NCBI RefSeq assembly: GCF_001562255.1
Contig: NZ_CP014301.1
Coordinates: 62,001 to 126,000 of the forward strand
Source: Bosea sp. PAMC 26642
Lineage (GTDB): Bacteria > Pseudomonadota > Alphaproteobacteria > Rhizobiales > Beijerinckiaceae
Direction: 5' to 3'
Length of the DNA stretch: 64,000 nucleotides
Of this stretch, positions 17,107 through 28,402 are shown piece by piece (the stretch's first letter is position 1; every line of letters starts with the position of its first letter). The position numbers were made by a program, and so were the translations under genes. Under the pieces are notes generated by a model. It was not told the DNA's origin and searched no databases. It saw only the letters and a program-made list of their open reading frames with translations.

Positions 17107-18447
17107 TCAGTCCCGCGCCCGGGCTGCTTGCCGCAGCCGGGCTGCCGGCGGCAGGCCGTGCAGGGGCCCGACCGCCGCGATCGTCGGCTGATGGCCGAGA
17201 AGCGAACGGCCCGCGTCCCTCACGCTCTCCAGCGTCACGGCGTCGAGCCGCGCCGCGAGCTCGTCGCGCGGGATCGCCCGGCCGAAAATAAGCACTTGCC
17301 TCGCCATCTGTTCGAGCTTGCCGCCCGGACTTTCGAGCGAGGCCAGCAGCCCGACCTTCATCTGCGCCCGGGCGCGGGCGACCTCGATTTCGCTGACGTC
17401 CTCGGCCGCCTGGCGCAGGCAGGCCAGCGCGACCTCGATCAACTCGCCGGCATCGTCGGGGGAGGTGCCGGCACTGATGCCGAACACGCCGCAATCGGAG
17501 AAGGGCCAGTGAAAGGCGTCGACCGCATAGGCGAGGCCGCGCTTCTCGCGCACCTCCTGGAACAGCCGCGACGACAACCCGCCGCCGAGCACCGAGGAGA
17601 AGATCTGCAGCGGGTAGTGCGCGCCGTCCTTGAAGGCGGTGCCGGGAAAACCCAGCACCAGATGCACCTGCTCCTCGTCGCCCTTGACCCGGGCTTCGCC
17701 GCCGCGATAGCGCCCCTCTTCACGCTCGGGCGGGGCGTTGGGCGCCGGCGGCAGCGCCGCCAGATGCGCGCGCGCCAGAGCCACCAATTCGTCATGATCG
17801 ACGGCGCCCGATGCCGCCAGCACCATGTTCCCGGCATGGTAGTGCCGCGCCAGATAGCTGCGGATGGCATCGGGGGTGAAGCTCTTGACGGTCTTGGCGG
17901 TGCCCAGGATCGGCCGGCCGAGCGGCTGGTCCGGGAAGGCCGCCTGCAGGAAGCGGTCGTAGACGAGGTCGTCGGGCGTATCCTGGACGGCGCTGATCTC
18001 CTGCAGGATCACGCCCTTCTCGCGCTTCAGCTCCTCTTCGGTGAGCGAAGGCGAGGTCAGGATGTCGCTGAGGATGTCCACGGCGAGCGGCAGGTCGCTG
18101 CCGAGCACGCGCGCCGTATAGCAGGTGTATTCGACTGAGGTCGCGGCATTGAGATCGCCGCCGACGCTTTCGATCTCTTCGGCAATGTCGAGTGCACTGC
18201 GCCGCGTCGTGCCCTTGAAGGCCATGTGCTCCAGCAGATGCGCCAGCCCGTGCTCATGGGGAAGTTCGTCGCGTGAGCCCGCCCCGATCCAGATGCCGAG
18301 CGAAACGGTCGCGGCATGGTCCATGCGCTGCGAAACGATGCGCAGGCCCGAGGGCAGGGTGGTCAGGCCGACATCTGGATCATGAAGTCCGGCGGTCGCG
18401 CTGGGCGCGGCAATCTCGGGCGTCTCGGCGGGGCCGGTGGCGCTCAT
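17107..18447 (-). CDS. M16-family zinc peptidase (processing-peptidase-like)
   Basis: 446 residues, matching the ~45 kDa homologs of mitochondrial processing peptidase beta. The inverted zinc motif HxxEH is H70-LL-E73-H74 (GLAHLLEHMAFKGTTRR), with the distal Glu in the following helix (EIESVGGDLNA). The second, inactive half contains the glycine-rich loop SSVLGGGLSSRLFQEVREKRGLAYAV in segments. It overlaps thrC by ATGA. Such single-chain M16B proteins are standard in Rhizobiales beside thrC; substrates are unknown, probably peptides or unfolded proteins. Confidence 0.93.
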   Translation of the reverse strand: MSATGPAETPEIAAPSATAGLHDPDVGLTTLPSGLRIVSQRMDHAATVSLGIWIGAGSRDELPHEHGLAHLLEHMAFKGTTRRSALDIAEEIESVGGDLNAATSVEYTCYTARVLGSDLPLAVDILSDILTSPSLTEEELKREKGVILQEISAVQDTPDDLVYDRFLQAAFPDQPLGRPILGTAKTVKSFTPDAIRSYLARHYHAGNMVLAASGAVDHDELVALARAHLAALPPAPNAPPEREEGRYRGGEARVKGDEEQVHLVLGFPGTAFKDGAHYPLQIFSSVLGGGLSSRLFQEVREKRGLAYAVDAFHWPFSDCGVFGISAGTSPDDAGELIEVALACLRQAAEDVSEIEVARARAQMKVGLLASLESPGGKLEQMARQVLIFGRAIPRDELAARLDAVTLESVRDAGRSLLGHQPTIAAVGPLHGLPPAARLRQAARARD

Positions 18448-19859
18448 GCGGCGGCTCCCTTGACGGCGCGCGCGGTCTCGCGAATGAAATCCTCGATATC
18501 AGCCTGGTTGTTCGGCAGCAGGGTGAAGCGCTCCCGGCGCTCCATCAGATCACCGAGATGCGCGGGCAGCTTCGGGGTGATCCCGCTGGCGGCAGCGACA
18601 GCGACCGGGAACTTTGCCGGATGCGCGGTGCCCAGCGCGATCACCGGCGTGGCAGGGTCCGCCAGCAGGGCGCGCCGCGCCGCGACGATGCCGATGGCGG
18701 AATGCGGATCGAGCAGATAGCCGGCCTCGCGCTGCGTCGCGCCGATCTCGGCTGCGACCTCGCGCTCGTCCACAGTCGTGGCGTCGAACTCGCTGCGGAT
18801 CGCCGCCAGCGGCCCGGGCGCGATCTCGAAGCGGCCCGATTGCTGCAGCGACTGCATCAGCCGCCTGACGGCGGCCCCGTCGCGGCCATGAACCTCGAAC
18901 AGCAGGCGCTCGAAGTTCGACGAGATCTGGATATCCATCGAGGGCGAGGTCGTCGCATGCACGCCCTTCGTCTCGTAGGCGCCGCTCGCCAGCGTGCGCG
19001 CCAGGATGTCGTTGCTGTTGGTCCCGATCATCAGCCGCTCGATCGGCAGACCCATGCGCTTGGCGACATAGCCCGCCAGCACGTCGCCGAAATTGCCGGT
19101 CGGAACCGCGAAGGAAACCTTGCGGGCAGGGCCGCCCAGCGCCACGGCCGAGGTGAAGTAGTAGACCACCTGCGCCGCGATCCGGGCCCAGTTGATCGAG
19201 TTGACGCCCGAGAGCCCGATCCCGTCGCGGAAGGCATGATGGTTGAACATCGCCTTCACCAGGTTCTGGCAATCGTCGAAGGTGCCCTCGACCGCGATGG
19301 CGTGGACGTTGTCGGCATCGACCGTGGTCATCTGCCGGCGCTGCACGTCGGAGACGCGGCCCTGCGGATACAGGATGAAGACGTCGACCCGCGACAGGCC
19401 CTTGAACGCGTCGATCGCCGCCCCGCCGGTGTCGCCCGAGGTCGCCCCGACGATGGTGGCGCGCTCGCCGCGCAGCGCCAGAACATGGTCCATCAGCCGC
19501 CCGAGCAGCTGCATCGCCACGTCCTTGAAGGCGAGCGTCGGGCCATGGAAGAGTTCCAGCACGAAAAGGTTGTCGCCGAGCTGCGTCAGCGGGCACACGG
19601 CCGGGTGCCGGAAGGTCGCATAGGCGTCCCGGATCATCGCCCCCAGCGCCTTGCCGTCGATGTCTCCATCGGTCAGCGCGCCGATGACACGTTCGGCAAC
19701 GTCGGCATAGGGCCTGCCCGAAAATCCGGCGATCTCGTCCTGCGGCAGGACCGGCCAGGCCTTGGGGACATAGAGCCCGCCATCGCGTGCGAGGCCGGTC
19801 AGCAGAGCGTCGGAGAAGGAGAGCGCGGGGGCTTCACCGCGGGTGGAAACATGCAGCAC
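18444..19859 (-). CDS. thrC: Threonine synthase
   Basis: 471 residues, the longer ThrC class found in proteobacteria and yeast. It converts O-phospho-homoserine to threonine using PLP; the Schiff-base lysine is K112 in GPTLAFKDVAMQ and the phosphate loop is GATSGDTGGAAIDAF. Later signatures are VPTGNFGDVLAGY and MDIQISSNFERLLFE. It follows surf1 on the same strand with a 69-base gap, and is overlapped by the M16 peptidase. Substrate comes from the ThrB2 kinase encoded at 8.7 kb. Confidence 0.96.
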   Translation of the reverse strand: MLHVSTRGEAPALSFSDALLTGLARDGGLYVPKAWPVLPQDEIAGFSGRPYADVAERVIGALTDGDIDGKALGAMIRDAYATFRHPAVCPLTQLGDNLFVLELFHGPTLAFKDVAMQLLGRLMDHVLALRGERATIVGATSGDTGGAAIDAFKGLSRVDVFILYPQGRVSDVQRRQMTTVDADNVHAIAVEGTFDDCQNLVKAMFNHHAFRDGIGLSGVNSINWARIAAQVVYYFTSAVALGGPARKVSFAVPTGNFGDVLAGYVAKRMGLPIERLMIGTNSNDILARTLASGAYETKGVHATTSPSMDIQISSNFERLLFEVHGRDGAAVRRLMQSLQQSGRFEIAPGPLAAIRSEFDATTVDEREVAAEIGATQREAGYLLDPHSAIGIVAARRALLADPATPVIALGTAHPAKFPVAVAAASGITPKLPAHLGDLMERRERFTLLPNNQADIEDFIRETARAVKGAAA

Positions 19860-19928
19860 GGTCTGGGTCTCGATGAGCGTGATGTTGCTATAGGCCGGTC
19901 CGCCGGATTCGGCAAAATCAATGGCGGC

Positions 19929-20696
19929 TCAGCCCTGACGGGCCGCCTTCAGGCTGGGCCAGGCATAGGCCGCGAACACCCCGATCAGCGTCAGGGCCAG
20001 CCCGAACCAGGTCAGCGCATATTGCAGGTGGTTGTCGGGGATGCGCGCGATCAACTCCTTCGCATCGATGCCGGCGGGCGGCGTCAGCCCGTCGCCCTGG
20101 CGCTCGGCCTCCAGATAGAACGGCGCGGCCGGGCCGAGACCCAGCGAGGCCGCGATGGCGCTTGGATCGCGCGTATAGAATTCGCGCTTGGCCGGCAGAT
20201 CGTCAGGCGTAAACGAGCCGCGCATCTCGGCGGCGCGAAGATAGCCGGTCACGGTCGCAGGCCCTGCCGCCGGCCTGATCTCGCCGAACCGGCTCTCCGG
20301 AACGAAGCCGCGATTGACCAGGATGACGCCGCCATCCTGCAGCTTGAAGCCCTGGAAGATCCAGCGCCCGAACCCGGTCAGCTGGCGCGTGCCGGGGCCG
20401 CCCGAGGCGATCGTCGTGCGCACGCCGGCGAAGCCGGTGTCGAGGAACGTCCCGCTGGCTGCCACCCGCGTGAGGTCGAGCGTCGTGGGATCGAGACCCG
20501 CCCATGTCGAGGCCGCGGGCATTCCGGCCGGTGCGCCTGAAGCCTGTGAATCCAGTCGCTCGATGAAGGCACGCTTCTCACCCATCCGCATCAACTGCCA
20601 GCCGCCGAGCGCACACAGCACCAGCGTCCCTGCCACCGTCAGGATCGCCGGCCAGAGCAGTCGCGGCTGAGGCGCCGTGGACAGCGCTTCGCTCAC
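19929..20696 (-). CDS. SURF1 family cytochrome oxidase assembly protein
   Basis: 255 residues from a GTG that overlaps the DUF983 stop (GTGA). Two membrane helices bracket a periplasmic domain, as in Surf1/Shy1: an N-terminal helix (~13-33, ending in GGWQLMRMGEKRAFIERL) and a C-terminal helix (~225-246) after the conserved NHLQYALTWFGLALTLI. GFKLQDGGVILVNRGFVP is the other family hallmark. Surf1 assists heme a insertion into subunit I of aa3 oxidase. It lies at the end of the cox cluster, before thrC. Confidence 0.94.
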   Translation of the reverse strand: MSEALSTAPQPRLLWPAILTVAGTLVLCALGGWQLMRMGEKRAFIERLDSQASGAPAGMPAASTWAGLDPTTLDLTRVAASGTFLDTGFAGVRTTIASGGPGTRQLTGFGRWIFQGFKLQDGGVILVNRGFVPESRFGEIRPAAGPATVTGYLRAAEMRGSFTPDDLPAKREFYTRDPSAIAASLGLGPAAPFYLEAERQGDGLTPPAGIDAKELIARIPDNHLQYALTWFGLALTLIGVFAAYAWPSLKAARQG

Positions 20697-21067
20697 TTCT
20701 CGAGCCTGCCTTCCTCGGCCTTGTTGGCATATTGCAGCGCGACCGCGAGGCCCTTCATCGGCCGCAGCATCGCCAGGCACACGATCACCGAAAGCGGAAG
20801 CCAGATCGCCATGTGCAGCCAGATCGGCGGTTCATAGGCGATCTCGACATAGAGCGCCGCGCCCAGCACCGCGAAGCCTGCGATCAGCATGATGAACACC
20901 GCCGGCCCGTCGGCCGAATCCGCGAAGGAAAAGTCGAGCCCGCAAGCGGCGCAGCGCGGGCGCACCTTCAGGAAGCCGTCGAACAGCTTGCCCTCCCCGC
21001 AGCGCGGGCAGCGGCCTGCCAGGCCTGTCTTGTAGGGCGAGGGCAGGATCGGGGTGTCTTCGGCCAT
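20693..21067 (-). CDS. DUF983 zinc-ribbon membrane protein of the cox cluster
   Basis: 124 residues. An N-terminal zinc ribbon (CPRC at ~20-23 and CAAC at ~39-42) is followed by two membrane helices (~55-76 and ~83-102). DUF983 proteins are nearly always encoded with alphaproteobacterial cox genes, here between coxC and surf1, and are presumed assembly or membrane factors for cytochrome oxidase, although no activity is established. It overlaps surf1 by GTGA. A terminator-like hairpin separates it from coxC. Confidence 0.9.
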   Translation of the reverse strand: MAEDTPILPSPYKTGLAGRCPRCGEGKLFDGFLKVRPRCAACGLDFSFADSADGPAVFIMLIAGFAVLGAALYVEIAYEPPIWLHMAIWLPLSVIVCLAMLRPMKGLAVALQYANKAEEGRLEK

Positions 21068-21099
21068 GGCGGCCTCCTTCCGGCATCGTGTAAAAGCGC

Positions 21100-21123
21100 A
21101 AAGGCGGCCTTGCGGCCGCCTTT
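21100..21123 (-). terminator. Hairpin terminator between coxC and the DUF983 gene
   Basis: AAAGGCGGCC, a four-base loop, GGCCGCCTTT: a perfect 10-bp stem, followed on the minus strand by GCGCTTTTA. It probably attenuates the cox transcript before DUF983-surf1-thrC. Confidence 0.6.
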
Positions 21124-21148
21124 GCCGTATCCCAATGCGGCGGCGTGG

Positions 21149-22015
21149 TCAGTGGGCCGCGGCAGCCACGCCCGAGCCGGACGCCCAGACATAGATCGCG
21201 GCGAACAGGAACAGCCAGACCACGTCGACGAAATGCCAGTACCAGGCGGCAAACTCAAAGCCGAGATGCTGGTCCGGCTTGAAGTGGCCGAGATAGGCCC
21301 GGTACAGGCAGATCGCGAGGAAGATCGTGCCGATGAAGACATGGAAACCGTGGAAGCCGGTCGCCATGAAGAAGGTCGCGCCGTAGATGTGGCCGCTGAA
21401 AGCGAAGCTGGCATGCGAGTACTCGTAGATCTGGCAGGCCGTGAACAGGATGCCGAGGATCACCGTCAGCCACAGGCCCTGCTTCAACCCGGCGCGATCG
21501 CCATGGATCAGCGCGTGATGCGCCCAGGTCACGGTGGTGCCCGAGGTCAGCAGGATCAGCGTGTTCAGCAGCGGCAGGTGCCAGGGGTCGAAGGTTGCGA
21601 TGCCCTTGGGCGGCCAGACGCCGCCGGTGAACTCCTGGCGGGTGAAGTTTATCGCCTCGCTGGAATACAGGCTCGCATCGAAGAAGGCCCAGAACCAGGC
21701 GACGAAGAACATCACCTCCGAGGCGATGAACATCAGCATCCCGTAGCGGTGATGCATCTGGACGACGCGGGTGTGGTGGCCCTCGTGCTCAGCCTCGCGG
21801 ACCACGTCCATCCACCAGGCCAGCATGGTGTAGAGCACGCCGAGCGTGCCGATGCCGAAAACCAGCGGGCCGAGCTTCATCCCGCCCAGCATCAGCGCCT
21901 TCATCCACATCACGGCCCCGATGGCCATGATCGTGGCGCTGCCCGCGCCGACGATCGGCCACGGGCTCGGATCGACGAGGTGGTAGTCGTGGTTCTTGGT
22001 ATGGGCCCCGGCCAT
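21149..22015 (-). CDS. coxC: Cytochrome c oxidase subunit III
   Basis: 288 residues with seven hydrophobic segments, as for the COX3 family. Signatures: KNHDYHLVDPSPWPIVGA at the start, HTRVVQMHHRYGMLMFIASEVMFFVAWFWAFFDASL in segments (conserved Glu), and HGFHVFIGTIFLAICLYRAYLGHF, then FAAWYWHFVDVVWLFLF at the end. It is a structural subunit of aa3 oxidase that stabilises the catalytic core. It comes after ctaG, separated by 57 bases, in the order coxB-coxA-cyoE-coxF-ctaG-coxC. Confidence 0.97.
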   Translation of the reverse strand: MAGAHTKNHDYHLVDPSPWPIVGAGSATIMAIGAVMWMKALMLGGMKLGPLVFGIGTLGVLYTMLAWWMDVVREAEHEGHHTRVVQMHHRYGMLMFIASEVMFFVAWFWAFFDASLYSSEAINFTRQEFTGGVWPPKGIATFDPWHLPLLNTLILLTSGTTVTWAHHALIHGDRAGLKQGLWLTVILGILFTACQIYEYSHASFAFSGHIYGATFFMATGFHGFHVFIGTIFLAICLYRAYLGHFKPDQHLGFEFAAWYWHFVDVVWLFLFAAIYVWASGSGVAAAAH

Positions 22016-22072
22016 CGTGATCAGTCTCCGCGTCCGACTTCTAAAAAGCGCAGCGCTCAGGCTTCGCTCGTA

Positions 22073-22678
22073 TTACAGGTTCGACTTGGCCGCGTCACCC
22101 GCCACGGCGCCTGATTTGCCCTCGGCGACGGGCTGGCCCGCTCGCGAGGGAAAATAGGTGTAGGACAGGGTCAGCGAATTGACGCCGTTGAGATCGCGAT
22201 TATCCGCGATCTCGGGGTCGATATAGAACACCACCGGCGCCTCCAGCGTCTCGCCCGGCTGCAGCGTGTGCTCGGTGAAGCAGAAGCACTGGATCTTGAC
22301 GAAATAGGCCGCGCCCTTGTCGGGTGTGACGTTGAACGTCGCGATACCCGTCGAGGTCCTGTCCGAGCGGTTGGTGATCTTGTAGAACACCGTCTGCGTC
22401 TGCCCGACGCGCAGGTTGATCTCGGGGCTTTCCGGTTCGAAGCGCCAGCCCAGCCCCGGCGCGACATTGGCATCGAAGCGCACGGACATGGTCCGGTCGA
22501 GAATGCGCCCGGCGCCCGCCGTACCGACCATCGGCGTGCCGCCGAAGCCGGTCGCCTTGCAGAACATGTCGTAGAGCGGCACGGCCGCGAAGGAGAGGCC
22601 GGTCATGCCCATGGCCACGCCCGCGCAGACCAGCGCCGTGCGCTGGAGATTGGCGGTTTTCCCGGACACGGTCGCCAT
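22073..22678 (-). CDS. ctaG: Cytochrome c oxidase assembly protein CtaG/Cox11
   Basis: 201 residues from the ATG at 22678, overlapping the CoxF stop by one base; a GTG one codon earlier is possible. One N-terminal membrane helix (~15-35, MGMTGLSFAAVPLYDMFCKATGFGG in segments) anchors a periplasmic copper-binding beta domain. The copper-ligand motif KIQCFCFTEHTLQPGE (CFC) and the conserved DPEI are present. Cox11 delivers copper to the CuB centre of subunit I. It is part of the cox operon, followed by coxC. Confidence 0.95.
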   Translation of the reverse strand: MATVSGKTANLQRTALVCAGVAMGMTGLSFAAVPLYDMFCKATGFGGTPMVGTAGAGRILDRTMSVRFDANVAPGLGWRFEPESPEINLRVGQTQTVFYKITNRSDRTSTGIATFNVTPDKGAAYFVKIQCFCFTEHTLQPGETLEAPVVFYIDPEIADNRDLNGVNSLTLSYTYFPSRAGQPVAEGKSGAVAGDAAKSNL

Positions 22679-22845
22679 CACAGCGGCCTGTTCATGATGG
22701 CGGGCCCGGTCTTGACCAGCGTTACCACGAAGAAGAATACGACCAGCCCGGCGAGCACGAGGGCGAGCGCCACCGAACGTCGCCGACGCCTTGCCATGTC
22801 CTCCGGCGAGAAGGCGGCGACCGGCACCTTGCGCGGCTCGTTCAT
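22678..22845 (-). CDS. Small single-helix protein of the cox operon (CoxF-like)
   Basis: 55 residues from the ATG at 22845, which overlaps the cyoE stop by ATGA; eight further codons upstream are open but lie inside cyoE. The N-terminal half is basic (MARRRRRS) and is followed by one membrane helix (~25-46, [20 protein letters not shown]). Alphaproteobacteria have a small ORF of this type between cyoE (ctaB) and ctaG, often called CoxF or a cytochrome oxidase assembly protein. No domain-level function is known. Translational coupling on both sides supports a real gene. Confidence 0.8.
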   Translation of the reverse strand: MNEPRKVPVAAFSPEDMARRRRRSVALALVLAGLVVFFFVVTLVKTGPAIMNRPL

Positions 22846-23798
22846 CCGATCACCTTGGGCAGCGCCCACATCAACCCGAGGCTGTTCTCGGCCAGCAGGA
22901 CGGCAAACAGCAGGAACAGATAGAGGATCGAGAAGCCGAACAGCGAATAGGCGGCCTTGTTCGCGGCCTCACCCTCGGTCGTCCGCAGCACGCGGATCGA
23001 CAGGCCGACCATGACCGCTCCGGTCGCGATCGAGACCACGAGATAGACCAGCCCGCCGAAGCCCATCAGGGCCGGCAGCACGGCGACTGGCGCCATCACC
23101 AGCGAATAGGCGACGATCTGGCGGCGCGTCGCGGCCGGGCCGGCGACGTTGGGCAGCATCGGAATGCCGGCGCGCGCATAGTCCTGCGCCTTGACCAGCG
23201 CCAGTGCCCAGAAATGCGGCGGTGTCCACAGGAAGATGATGGCGAAGAGCACGAGCGAGTGCAGGCCGAAATCGCCCGTCACCACGGCTTCGCCGATCAT
23301 CGGTGGGAAGGCCCCGGCGGCGCCGCCGATGACGATGTTCTGCGGCGTCGAGCGCTTCAGCCACATCGAGTAGACCACGGCGTAGAAGAAGATCGTGAAG
23401 GCCAGCATGGCCGCCGCCAGCATGTTGGCGACGAGCCCCAGCACGATGACCGAGCCGGCCGACAGCGTCAGCCCGAAGGCCAGCGCCTCCGAGGGCAACA
23501 CCCGTCCCGCGGGGATCGGCCGCTTGGCGGTGCGCGTCATCAGCGCGTCGATATCGGCGTCGTACCACATGTTGAGGCAGCCCGACGCTCCGGCGCCGAC
23601 CGCGATCGCCAGCAGCGCGGCGAGACCCAGAACAGGGTGGATGTGGCCGGGAGCGGTCGCCATGCCGCCCAGCGCCGTGACGATGACCAGGACCATCACG
23701 CGCGGCTTGAGCAGGGCGAAGAAGTCGCGCGCCTCACCCGTCGAGGTCAGGGCGACGCCTTCGGAACGGGTCTCGATGGTGTCGAACGCTGCGGACAT
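22842..23798 (-). CDS. cyoE: Protoheme IX farnesyltransferase (heme O synthase)
   Basis: 318 residues (also called ctaB or cox10). A UbiA-family prenyltransferase with about nine helices. The prenyl-diphosphate/Mg motifs are [21 protein letters not shown] in segments (~residues 72-95, NxxxDxxxD) and the second loop [24 protein letters not shown] in segments. It attaches a farnesyl group to heme B to give heme O, precursor of heme A for the aa3 oxidase. The gene follows coxA after ~150 bases and overlaps the small CoxF gene. Confidence 0.96.
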   Translation of the reverse strand: MSAAFDTIETRSEGVALTSTGEARDFFALLKPRVMVLVIVTALGGMATAPGHIHPVLGLAALLAIAVGAGASGCLNMWYDADIDALMTRTAKRPIPAGRVLPSEALAFGLTLSAGSVIVLGLVANMLAAAMLAFTIFFYAVVYSMWLKRSTPQNIVIGGAAGAFPPMIGEAVVTGDFGLHSLVLFAIIFLWTPPHFWALALVKAQDYARAGIPMLPNVAGPAATRRQIVAYSLVMAPVAVLPALMGFGGLVYLVVSIATGAVMVGLSIRVLRTTEGEAANKAAYSLFGFSILYLFLLFAVLLAENSLGLMWALPKVIG

Positions 23799-23909
23799 GA
23801 ACTGACGACCGTTTCGCTTCTTGGAACGCGGTATCGCCGCGCTGTGGTCTTGAGGAGCGGCCTGGCCGCCCGTCTCCGGAACGCCCGTCGAGGCGCTCGG
23901 GAGAGGGGC

Positions 23910-23938
23910 GGCGGCGGGCCTTTGTCGGGCCCGCCGCC
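23910..23938 (-). terminator. GC-rich hairpin between coxA and cyoE
   Basis: GGCGGCGGGCC pairs perfectly with GGCCCGCCGCC across a 7-base loop, just after the coxA stop on the minus strand. There is no T run, so it may act as an RNA-stability element or weak attenuator rather than a true terminator. Confidence 0.4.
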
Positions 23939-23945
23939 TGTTGTC

Positions 23946-26548
<2,603 letters not shown>

Positions 26549-26569
26549 CGGTTCGACATAGCTCCTCAT

Positions 26570-26932
26570 GAATGCCCGCATCGTCCCGCGTCTTGTCTTC
26601 AGGGCGGTCCATGCGTGAACGAGTCGGGCCGCCGGGGCCCGCCTCCTTCTTCGGCATTGCGATAAATCAAAGATCACGCTTGCGCCAGAGGGGCAATGCG
26701 GGCCTTCAACACAGCCCGTGCGGCATAATCACGCGAGGCATGGTCTCTGGACACATGACGAGGCGGCCTCGCGGCGGCTCTCGCCTTGACAGGACCGGGC
26801 CTGCATGGTCCCAACGGGCACATGCGGTGGTGGAAACGAGCCTGCGCGAAGGTGCATGTCGGCATCCGCCGGATTCCACGCATTGAAGTTCTGGAGCCCG
26901 GAATCGGGCCTTGGTCTGGAGGAACGGCAGGG
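26570..26932. other. Intergenic region between coxB and the IalB gene
   Basis: This divergent region of ~360 bases must hold both promoters. On the plus strand TTGACA (26786-26791) is followed 17 bases later by a poor -10. On the minus strand a TTGAT-TTAT-CGCAA sequence (26657-26670) is only a half match to an FNR/FixK box. No convincing gene, RNA or repeat is seen. Confidence 0.5.
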
Positions 26933-27454
26933 ATGGGCAAGATCATCGGACCTGTCTTTGCGGCTGCCCTGGGTATGGGCCTTGCTGTCGCGGGCGCCTG
27001 TCTCGGCGTCGCCCCTGCTCGCGCGCAGGGGGCGGTCAAGTCGACCCATGGCGACTGGCAGATGCGCTGCGAGGTGCCGCCCGGTGCCAAGACCGAGCAA
27101 TGCGCGCTGGTGCAGAACGTCGCGGCCGAGGACCGGCCGAACCTCACATTGCTCGTCATCGTGCTGAAGACCGCCGACCAGAAGAGCCGGCTCCTGCGCG
27201 TCGTCGCGCCGCTCGGCGTGCTGCTGCCGTCGGGGCTGGGTCTCAAGATCGACGACAAGGATATCGGCCGCGCCGGTTTCGTGCGCTGTCTGACGACGGG
27301 CTGCGTCGCCGAGGTGGTGATGGACGACGCGTTGCTCGGCCAGCTCAAGACCGGCAAAAGCGCCACATTCATCGTGTTTCAGACCCCCGAAGAGGGCGTG
27401 GGCATTCCCGTCTCGCTCAACGGGTTTGGCCCCGGCGTGGAGACCTTGCCGTGA
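26933..27454 (+). CDS. Invasion-associated locus B (IalB) family protein
   Basis: 173 residues from the ATG at 26933, which has GGAGGAA upstream and yields a signal peptide (GKIIGPVFAAALGMGLAVAG ... ARAQ). The mature domain has the IalB features: THGDWQMRCEVPPG, EQCALVQNV, then VRCLTTGCVAEVVMDDALL with paired cysteines. IalB proteins are periplasmic or surface proteins, named from Bartonella, and widespread in non-pathogenic Rhizobiales where the function is unknown. The lipoprotein gene downstream overlaps by GTGA. The upstream in-frame extension to 26786 is not conserved in type. Confidence 0.88.
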   Translation: MGKIIGPVFAAALGMGLAVAGACLGVAPARAQGAVKSTHGDWQMRCEVPPGAKTEQCALVQNVAAEDRPNLTLLVIVLKTADQKSRLLRVVAPLGVLLPSGLGLKIDDKDIGRAGFVRCLTTGCVAEVVMDDALLGQLKTGKSATFIVFQTPEEGVGIPVSLNGFGPGVETLP

Positions 27455-28065
27455 TTGATGCATCGTTCCGCAGAAGCCCGCTGCTCGCTTTGCCGTTCCT
27501 GTGCCTCGGCCTGGCGGGCTGCGGCTCCTCGAGTTCCTCGTCCGGACAGCCGAGCACGATGCGGACCTTCGCGAATGTCGTGATGTTCCAGTCGACGACG
27601 CCCCCGCCGGCCGAGCAGTTGCCGAAGGACGAGGACAACACCTTCATCTGTCCCGAAGTGATCATCGCCGATGGCGGCGCGGCGATCCGCGCCCAGGGCG
27701 GGCCCGACAGCAGCAGCCTGCGCAACCAGATCTCGATCCTGAATTTCGCGCGCGAATGCATCGCGCCGACGCCCGCCGGCGGCTTCAACCTGAAGGTCGG
27801 CGTCGAGGGGCGCGTCCTGCTCGGACCGGCCGGCACACCCGGGGCCTATTACGGGACGCTAACGACGCAGGTTCTGCGCGGCACCACCGTGGTCGCCCGC
27901 CGCGCCTCGCGGGTCGGCGGCACGGTTTCGTCCGGCCAGGGCGGCACCGACTTCTCCCATGTCGAGGACGGCATCGTCGTTCCGCCGGGTCGCGGGGAGA
28001 TCGAGATCATCATCAGCCTGAGTTCCGGAGGCGGAGCAGCGCCTGCCCGTTCGCGCCGCAGGTAG
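27451..28065 (+). CDS. Secreted lipoprotein of unknown function
   Basis: 204 residues from a GTG overlapping the IalB stop (GTGA). The lipobox LGLAGC places the lipidated cysteine at 24, followed by a serine-rich linker (GSSSSSSG). The rest is a single domain with ICPEVIIADGGAAIR and GFNLKVGVEGRVLLGP, ending with a basic tail. The two mature cysteines (ICPE, RECIAP) could be bonded. I do not recognise the family beyond a Rhizobiales envelope lipoprotein; coupling to IalB suggests a shared envelope role. Confidence 0.75.
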   Translation: MIDASFRRSPLLALPFLCLGLAGCGSSSSSSGQPSTMRTFANVVMFQSTTPPPAEQLPKDEDNTFICPEVIIADGGAAIRAQGGPDSSSLRNQISILNFARECIAPTPAGGFNLKVGVEGRVLLGPAGTPGAYYGTLTTQVLRGTTVVARRASRVGGTVSSGQGGTDFSHVEDGIVVPPGRGEIEIIISLSSGGGAAPARSRRR

Positions 28066-28100
28066 CCCGCCGATTGCCGTGAAACGAGGCAGCGGTGCGA

Positions 28101-28128
28101 TTGACTTAAGGCAGCGCTCTTGTATCTC
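28101..28128 (+). promoter_or_regulatory. Candidate promoter of the gcv operon
   Basis: TTGACT (28101-28106), a 16-base spacer, TATCTC (28123-28128), ending ~20 bases before the first glycine aptamer. Confidence 0.5.
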
Positions 28129-28147
28129 TGCCGACAGCCGCAACATC

Positions 28148-28352
28148 CCCGCGGGAGAGTCCGGAGCCAGCCCTGCTGGCCACCGGCGCCGAAGGCGCAA
28201 CCGCCCCGGAAACGCTCAGGCAAACGGACCGCGTGGGAACTGGCACTCTGGAAAGCGGCGGATGCGAATCCGTCCACCGACGGGTGTAACCTGTCCGGCT
28301 CGTCTTGCCGGCATGGGGAAATCTCTCAGGTTCCAAGACAGAGGGGGCGCGT
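28148..28352 (+). promoter_or_regulatory. Tandem glycine riboswitch
   Basis: Two consecutive aptamers are readable in the leader of gcvT. The first begins GCGGGAGAGTCCGG (28151) and has GCCGAAGGCGCAACC, CCCGGAAACGCTCAGGCAAA, GGACCGCGTGGG and ACTCTGGAAAGCGG (to ~28259). The second has CACCGACGGGTGTAACC followed by GGGGAAATCTCTCAGGTTCCA and GACAGAGGGGG (to ~28350). These are the conserved cores of the gcvT RNA class, which binds glycine, often cooperatively, and turns on the glycine cleavage genes. The riboswitch ends ~50 bases before the gcvT start. Confidence 0.93.
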
Positions 28353-28402
28353 TCCGGACACATCCGTCCGGGGCTTGCGCTTGACTCTGGAAGGGGCCGT
28401 CC

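Noticed and set aside
18273..20540. 755-codon plus-strand ORF opposite thrC and surf1
   Set aside because: Same antisense bias; the minus genes carry clear catalytic motifs.
26657..26670. FNR/FixK-type box TTGAT-N4-CGCAA upstream of coxB
   Set aside because: Only the left half matches; the right half differs at two of five bases.
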